Shown here: positions 57,265 through 64,000 of the stretch, piece by piece
Position numbering within the stretch: the stretch's first letter is position 1
Layout: every line of letters starts with the position of its first letter
From: Papio anubis
Taxonomy: Eukaryota > Chordata > Mammalia > Primates > Cercopithecidae
Direction: 5' to 3'
Assembly (NCBI RefSeq): GCF_008728515.1
Contig: NC_044985.1
Location: 76,360,155-76,424,154, forward strand
DNA: 64,000 nucleotides
Position numbers and translations under genes: made by a program
Notes under the pieces: model-generated
Seen by the model: only the letters and a program-made list of their open reading frames with translations
What the model was told of the DNA's origin: nothing
Databases searched by the model: none

Positions 57265-58778
57265 TTTTAAAACCTCTCCCATGTGATTTTATTTTTTTAC
57301 TCTAAAAAGTCTACTCTTGGTTGTATTTAAAAATATATCAATGCAAATTTATTATCACTTGTTATAAGGAAGTGTTTGAAATATGTAAAATGTTTAGTAG
57401 AAAAAATACAAAATTGAAAAAGCTTTTCTTAAAATGTTAGCTAAGTGTGTTTCTATGTCCTACAATGCTATAACTAATATTAATATATTATATTTTCCCA
57501 TTGTGTCCAACATTGAACACTAAACTATTTTTATTCCCATTTTATAAATGAGGATGCTAAAGCCCATAGATCATCAATGAATTGCAAAAAGTCACCCAAT
57601 TGTAACATATCCAATATAGTACTGGAAAGATCAATTATCCATTCCAAAATTCAGTCACAATTTCTATTTCTTGAAAAATATATTCACTTCTCTTTCTCAT
57701 TGTGACAATTCCTTGTTAGAGTACTTATTGTCTATATTTAAAGACAGAGAGATAGAAAAGCAAACATAAGTATGCAGATGTTATAATGAGGGATTCATAT
57801 AAACTCAGTAATCTTTAGTTTAGAAAAAAGGACTGCAGATGCAATCATTGTTACTTAATGGCAATAATTGAATTTTAATATAGATTAAAACATAGAAAAA
57901 ACATCATTTTAACATAGAAAAATACAATTTTTTTACCTTTCAGATTTTGCAGTTCATTCTGTTTCCCACATCCACTTTCTAAAATAAATGCACCATGCTA
58001 TTTGAAGGTGAGAAACCTTGACTCTGCCCTCTAAAAGCTCATAATTCTTGATGAGAGGGAAGGGAAATAGCCTAACTATGTCCTCAAATATGCCCTTTCT
58101 ACCATCTAATTATCTTGAACATTCATGAATTTTCTTTCCCCATCTCTCATTATTAATGTTTTCCTGTAAAATATAGTATTTTAATATTGTTTACTCTCCT
58201 TTTATTGGTTATTAACACAGAAAAGTTATTATATTTATTATTCTAGGTTATACAAAATGATATCACTTTAATGAAAAGGCTCAAATATATCAAGTCCTTA
58301 ACTTATAAACCTTAGTGGTTACTAGATAAACAGGTTGAAGGTGGGATCTTAGTGCTTGGGAAATCTACAGATAAAATTAAGTTGTCTTTCTCCAGAGCAA
58401 CTCAACACCAAGTAAAACTCAAAATGTCCTTCACTGATGGCATATTTTGAATACCAGCCATTAATCTAAACAAAACAATGTCATTTTGATTAGTGCAATG
58501 TGAAGTTGGAATATATTTCCAGGCAAGTGAATTCATTACATTATCAAAGGCCAACAAATAAGTATGCTAAAAAAGTTTAACTGAAGTCACCCAACACGTG
58601 AAAATAAAAACACAATTAAGATACAGATAGTGCAGAAAAACTCATGATGAAAAATTGTAGTAGTGAATGCTATAAAACATAGGGATTTCCCAGGGCCTAA
58701 TGCTAACCACTGTTAGTTTACATAGTCAATATTGTTAACAAAATAATTTTGGTGGTAGTATATTCGCTAACACTATCT
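57265..58778. other. No gene seen; weak antisense MIR inside
   Basis: At about 57525-57620, TTCCCATTTTATAAATGAGG, ATGCTAAAGCCCATAG and AAAAAGTCACCCAATTG resemble antisense MIR. The rest is unique. Confidence 0.5.
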
Positions 58779-58835
58779 TTCTATCTATCTCTCTCTCTCT
58801 CTCTCTATCAATCAATCAATCATCTATCATTTATC
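58779..58835. repeat. Compound (CTAT)n(CT)n(CAAT)n microsatellite
   Basis: CTATCTAT, about ten CT units, then four CAAT/TCAA units and CATCTATCAT. Confidence 0.95.
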
Positions 58836-59341
58836 TACTTACCATCTTTCTCAAATTGAAAACAATGGAGAAATATATCTATGCATTTTATCCAGAGGAA
58901 CTCCATGTCATAAATTTATTCCTCATGCTCATGATCTTATGGTTCTCGAGAGTATCAAAATTTTGCATGACTAGATAATAGTAAATGGCAGAAATTCATG
59001 TTCTACAGGCAAAATCACTAGCAAAGCACCTATAGTAGAACAATGTTGGGTTTTTGACTCCTTACAAGGGGTTATGCCTGCTATGGGCACACATAAAATG
59101 ACTTGGTAAGAATATTCTAGGGATGGGGCTTGTGTATGCTGATTCTGGGCAAAATTCAAGGATGGAGGGTTTTGCGTTACATTGGATGGCATTAAGTGGC
59201 AAGGATAGTTCTATGATTATCTTCACTCTTGTCTAGAAAGTGATGGTAATTGAGCGAAGCTAAAATGGCAGTTGTTAATGAAGAAACAGTCACTCATTTT
59301 AGCCAAGACAGAAGATTGTTCAGACATGCCTGTGGTTTGGA
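58836..59341. other. No gene seen
   Basis: Unique sequence with no repeat recognised. Confidence 0.5.
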
Positions 59342-59385
59342 CAATGAATTGTTTGTCAATGAATTGTTTGTCAATGAATTTTTGT
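59342..59385. repeat. 15-bp tandem repeat, about 3 copies
   Basis: CAATGAATTGTTTGT at 59342-59356 and 59357-59371, then CAATGAATTTTTGT. The unit is a multiple of three, so it passes in frame through chance open frames on both strands. Confidence 0.95.
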
Positions 59386-59754
59386 CTTGTTCCATTAAGG
59401 TCACAGAATAATCTTGTCTGGTGGCGTTTTGTGAAATTGTCTCTATACAACAGGATAAGATCTTTGTCTAGTTGGGAAGAGAGCTTGCAACACAAATGGA
59501 GCCCTAGCTATTCGTCAGCTTGTGGCTATGAGAGTCTGGTTTTCTTTTCTCTTTCTCGCAGATTTTCTCAAATTTTATTCAAATCTCACTCTGCCATTGT
59601 CTTGCTCAAAACTTCACACAATAAATGGCATTAAATTGCTGATATAAAATCTACGCACTGATGAGTCACTAATCTTTCTCAGAGAGAGTGCTATTCTGAG
59701 GGGATTGTGACAAGAATATGAAAAGAAAAGTAAGATGGAAACATAACAATAACT
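59386..59754. other. Unidentified, possibly LTR-like
   Basis: CACACAATAAATGGC near 59616 resembles an LTR polyadenylation region, but I cannot match the rest to a family. Confidence 0.3.
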
Positions 59755-59815
59755 ATGTCTTGTTTTAAACCATTAAATCTGTAGTAATTTGTTATGGCAG
59801 CAAAATATCACTGAT
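59755..59815 (+). mobile_element. MaLR/MLT-type LTR 3' terminus, short
   Basis: TGTCTTGTTTTAAACCATTA, AATCTGTAGTAATTTG and TTATGGCAGCAAAATATC match the last 60 bases of MLT1-like LTRs (gttttaagccactaa, tgtggtaatttgttacagcagc). Confidence 0.75.
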
Positions 59816-62369
59816 GCCATCGACTTTGTACAGCACTTTAGAATTGCTTAACATTTTCATGTGATCTGAGTGGTTGTTTGTTTTCTGTCAGGAGGAATAT
59901 GGCTATGCATCATGTGTTGGTCACTTCTTTTAAAATAGTTTGTGCATTTTTTTAGAACAAAAGCCATATTATACACATAACATAATACACAATATTCAAC
60001 TTGGAATAAATTCAGTTCATATTAATCAAGTGAATCAAAACAGAGAAGAGTATGATTATTGGATATAGCCTATGTCTACTGTCTTTAAGACAACAGAAAG
60101 TGAAAGGATGTTTTGGGACTTCATTTTGGGGAACAGCAAAATTTGTTTGACGCATGCCTACTCTGAGTTCTTGACTGATCAATGTAGTGAACCAGAAAAA
60201 TTTAATGTCTAAATTTTGGTGACACTTATATATGTATCATAAGTTGTTATAAGAAACGTAATGTTGAAAATGTGTTTTCCTACTAATTTTAGCATAATTT
60301 ACTGTAAGTGCAAACATTGACTAAGTATGTATATGTAGATGTGTAGAGTGGAAGGAATTAAATATTTCTAAAATTCATAATGAATAAGTTAGTTAATGTT
60401 TAAGAAGAAACATTCAGTTTTATTGATGGAAAATATTTTAAGAAGAGAAGAAAATCAAAGTGTACTGAGAATAAAGAGACTGTGGTCAATGTTTTTTTGA
60501 TTAATATTGCAAAGAAAATTAGAGTCAAACATAAGAGAATATGCAGTGAAAAGATTCCTTATTGCAAAATTCCAGATGGTCTGACAATTTAAAAAATATA
60601 TACTGGTTTTGAGACACTTCTCCCTTTCTTCCTTTTGTATTGATTTCTAATGTGGAGAGAGCTACTTATTGCTCAAGGATTATGGGTAGCAACTATTGTT
60701 TTATTCCAACAATAGATATTATCTAATAAAATACAGATTCAGTTGAAGAAATTACATTTTGAAATTCAATCTTTTCTCTATATTAGTACTACTGAAGTAA
60801 GTTTTTTTAAAAACATTATTAGTCCATAAAATATATGCTGGTCTTACTGTTTTTCTAACTCAAGGAATTAGACTATTAACTATCTAGGTTAATTTACATT
60901 GTGAACCTTCAAGTCTGTGTAATTAATCCACTCTTCAAAATTATGTAAGGGCACATCTGATGTGTCTAGAGGAACTGGCAATGTAGGTGTCGCCTTGACA
61001 CTTTTATTTTCTTAGTGATGTTTCCTCTAACACACAGAAATGTTGTATAAGATGAAGGAATAACTTTGCTTTGCCCATTTCTCAAGGATAAATGGAAGAC
61101 AATGCTAAAACATGGATTGGCATTTGAAGTATATGTCAATTACCATAAAATTATTGTATAATTTATAACATCCTTTCTAATAATGACCCAATAAGATAAA
61201 GAAGAATAATGGTTAGGTAAGAATAAACTTAGTTTCAGTGTAGCCAAATGATACTTTTTCTTACAAAAATACATATGTATTATTTATTTCAAGAGTACTT
61301 GGGTTGACACCAGCCAAGCGTATTCTAGGTAAATTATTTTTTTGTGATTACATGGAAAATAAAAGTATTTCAAGAGGATGATCTACTTAATACCACTCTA
61401 GAACATGGGCTTAAAGTTATTTTTACGTAGAGAGACTACGAAAGGTACTGGATCTCTAGTTAACCTGATCAATGGAAAGTTACTTCCTGGTACTTTCCGG
61501 TCCATTTTGTAAGTAGTTTCCACTACAGCTTCTAAAAGTATTTACTTACTTTTCTGTTCTGTGTCAAAACCCAGTCTTTCTTCCCCATGAAATCTTAATA
61601 ATAGAAGGAACTTCTCCATGAGACAGAGTTGGGCTTGACAAACACTCTGCATGACTAACTGTGAGAGCCTGGTAAATACCTTGTAAGTTTCATTTTGCTA
61701 GTTAGAATCTCAAAGTCATTGGCTAGCTAAATGTAGAATGAGAAATATATGTTAAGTGTTTAGCCAAGTATGTCTTTCCTAGTAAGCACCTAATCAATGA
61801 AAGGGGCCACAGTTACTATTACTATGTCAGAATCAATTTCTTGGTTCACTATCAAGATAATTTGAATTTTTTACATGGGTTCTTCTAAGGTGGTATTATC
61901 CTGAATTTCAACTCATGATCAATTTTTTGAGAAAATATTGATGTCTCTTGCCTGCCATGCTTTGATAGTTTATTGAGTGCCTGCTATGTGCTAAATTGAT
62001 TTAGATGAATTAATAAAGTATTATCTTTGTAAAATTGAAAAAAGACAGATCCATTTGACAATATATTGTATTGTGTAGTCAATAGTCTAAGACAAATTTG
62101 TAGAATTATGACATGGCAATCGGTAACTAATAACAGCCTCTCCGATACCTCCAGCTTTCCTTCCTGTAGCTCTTTTGTGTCTCTGGTGCCTGCAAACCTT
62201 TGACTCTCTATCTCTTTGGTTCGTTATTTCTAGTTCCAAATATAAAAGTCTGAGGGTCTACCACCAATTCCTAGTTATTAAATCCATCATAAAATAAGTA
62301 TATTTCCATTTATTCTATTAATTCTCAGGGGTTTTATACCTTATATTTTTATTTTAAAAAAGCAGTTTA
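59816..62369. other. No gene seen; unique sequence
   Basis: No interspersed repeat recognised except a weak GAGTGCCTGCTATGTGC (61974-61990) of the old repeat family seen at 51215. Confidence 0.5.
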
Positions 62370-62672
62370 GGCCGGGTGCAGTGACTTATGCCTGTAATCC
62401 CTGTATTTTGGAAGGCCAAGCTGGGAGGATGGCTTGAGCCCAGGAGTTTGAGACCAACGACGGCAACATAGTGAGACCCTGTCCTTACAAAATATTTAAA
62501 AATTAACTGGGTGTGATGGTATGGTGGTACATACCTGTAGTCCCAGCTTCTCAGGAGACTAAGGCAGAAGGATTACTTGAGCCTAAGAGTTTGGAGGATG
62601 CAGTGAGTCATTACTGCACCACTGTACTCTAGCCTGGGCAACAGAGTGAGATGCTGTGTCAAAAACAAAAAC
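62370..62672 (+). mobile_element. Alu SINE, old (AluJ-like), sense
   Basis: GGCCGGGTGCAGTGACTTAT, GAGGATGGCTTGAGCCCAGG, CTGTAGTCCCAGCTTCTCAG to a tail AAAAACAAAAACC. Strongly diverged, full length, no target duplication visible. Confidence 0.93.
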
Positions 62673-62679
62673 CAACCTT

Positions 62680-63690
62680 TATTGTGAGCAGACTTACTGA
62701 GATCCACATGCCATGTGATAAACTCAAAGTATGCAAATCAATGAATTTTAGCATATTCACAGTGTTATGCTTCCATCACCACAATAAACCATAAAGCAAT
62801 TTTATTATTTAAAAAGAAACCAAGCACTACTTAGCCATCACCCCTCAATTTTCCTGTTTCTCCCAGCTCTAGGCAACCACTAATCTTTGTGTCTCTGTAG
62901 ATTTGCCTGAACATTATAGAATAATTCAATATAGAGTCCTCTGTGACTGGCTTCTTTCACTTAGCGTAATTTTTCAAAGTTCATCCATGTTTTCGCATGT
63001 ATAAATAGTTCATTTCTTATTATTGTTGAATAATATCGCATTGTTTGGCTATACTACATTTCGTATATTTATTTATCAGTTGCTAGATTTAAGGATGTTT
63101 TCATCTTTTGTCTATTATGAATTATGCTTCTATAAACATTTGTGTACATGTACTTTTTTGGATTATACATTTTCCTTCTCTTAGGTATATTCCCAGGAAA
63201 GGAATTGATGATAATTACATTTAACTGTTGAAGAAACTTCCCAATGGTCTTTCAAAGCAGCTGCACCATTTACATTACGACCAGCAGTTTATGAAGGTTA
63301 CAATTTTTCTACATTCTTACCAATGTTTATTATCCCTCTTTTTGATTATATCCATCCTAACAAGTGTGAAGTGCTATTTTTTTTTGTTTACATTTTGTTT
63401 CTCTTACGGCTAATGATGTTGCACATATTTTCATGTGCTTCATAGTATATCTTCTTTGGAGAAATGTCTAGTCATACATTGTGTTCACTTTTTAAAGAGT
63501 TATTTGACTTTTTAATTTGAGTTATGATCATTTTTCATATATTATAGATAAAAGACACCAGATATATGATTTGCAAAAATGTTCTCCAGTTGTCTTTGTT
63601 ATCTTTTCACTTTCTTGATGATGTCTTTTCTAGCACAAAAATTAATGTTGATGATATTCATTTTTTCCTTGGTCACTCCCTTGTGCTTTT
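62680..63690 (-). mobile_element. LINE L1M fragment, antisense
   Basis: Antisense L1M 3' region in order: GCTTCCATCACCACAATAAA, AGGCAACCACTAATCTTTG, TGACTGGCTTCTTTCACTTA, GTTCATCCATGTTTTCGC, GTCTATTATGAATTATGC, GGCTAATGATGTTGCACAT and TATGATTTGCAAAAATGTTC. Adjacent to the Alu at 62370, which may have inserted at its edge. Confidence 0.88.
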
Positions 63691-64000
63691 GTGTAGTTGT
63701 TTAGTTTTTAATATAAAAGTAATAAGTAATAAGTGTGGAATATTAAGAAATAAAATAAATGTAAAGAGAAACAAACAGTTTTCTTAATTTTACCATTCAA
63801 AAACAATTACTGTCAATATTTTAATATATTCTTCCCCTTGTTTTTCCATTCATTTGTATAAACTTTATATTTTTGAATGTACTTATTATGGCTATTTTAA
63901 AAATTAATATTATATAAGGTATTATCTAGTCCCAAATTATCTTTTAAACAATGTCCTTTATAACGTGCTGTTGTATCCATTTGTCATAACTTAGCTTGAC
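63691..64000. other. No gene seen
   Basis: AT-rich sequence to the window end; may include diverged continuation of the L1M. Confidence 0.45.

Noticed and set aside
59272..59634. 120-codon open frame carrying a repeated Asn-Cys-Leu-Ser-Met motif
   Set aside because: The repeat comes from the 15-bp DNA tandem repeat. An overlapping frame is open on the other strand too, as expected when a unit is a multiple of three and stop-free.

Overview
This window is nuclear DNA from a catarrhine primate, most likely an Old World monkey such as a macaque, baboon or guenon. Two young AluY copies (4686-4997 and 15670-15980) read CTCAAGCCTGTAATCC at the 5' end and GGCGTAAACCCGGG in the right arm. I remember these as diagnostic of cercopithecoid AluYR subfamilies; human AluY reads CTCACGCC and GGCGTGAACC. 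The window is AT-rich with old interspersed repeats, microsatellites and long stretches of apparently unique sequence. It looks like an intergenic or deep intronic gene desert. I find no intact protein-coding gene, no RNA gene, and nothing prokaryotic or CRISPR-like.

The clearest gene-derived feature is a full-length processed retrocopy of TMEM9B on the minus strand (1933-3670). It has a 5' UTR, one in-frame stop, an in-frame 15-bp duplication, a short in-frame C-terminal deletion, a 3' UTR, a poly(A) tail and a perfect 13-bp target-site duplication. ERV1-type LTR-like segments lie on either side of it (about 1245-1821 plus, about 3840-4280 minus).

Layout: 0-5 kb holds an old Alu, the two LTRs, the TMEM9B retrocopy and a young AluY. 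5-18 kb is mostly unique, with a repeat-free stretch at 5.0-6.1 kb that carries clustered transcription-factor-like motifs, CA/TG microsatellites, one L2, several MIRs and the second AluY. 18.3-19.65 kb holds two adjoining LTR-like segments, the second with an array of CCAAT-containing units. 20.4-24.7 kb has an L1M fragment, a 2.5-kb block I cannot identify, and an ERV1-type LTR. 25-37.5 kb is a mosaic of antisense L1M fragments, old Alus and MaLR LTRs (MST, THE1, MLT1). 38.36-38.68 kb is a diverged tandem duplication. 44.9-45.3 kb is a THE1 LTR with a perfect 5-bp target-site duplication. 49.3-50.1 kb is a Tigger1/MER2 transposon split by a Tigger2/MER8 piece, followed by a large AT-rich imperfect palindrome at about 50.7-50.95 kb. 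52-64 kb has another Tigger-type element, three Alus, L2, two short tandem repeats and an L1M fragment running almost to the end.

No genes work together here. Most of the recognisable content is the residue of retrotransposition and DNA transposition. Repeat family names come from memory of consensus sequences and were not checked by search; boundaries marked approximate may be off by tens of bases.
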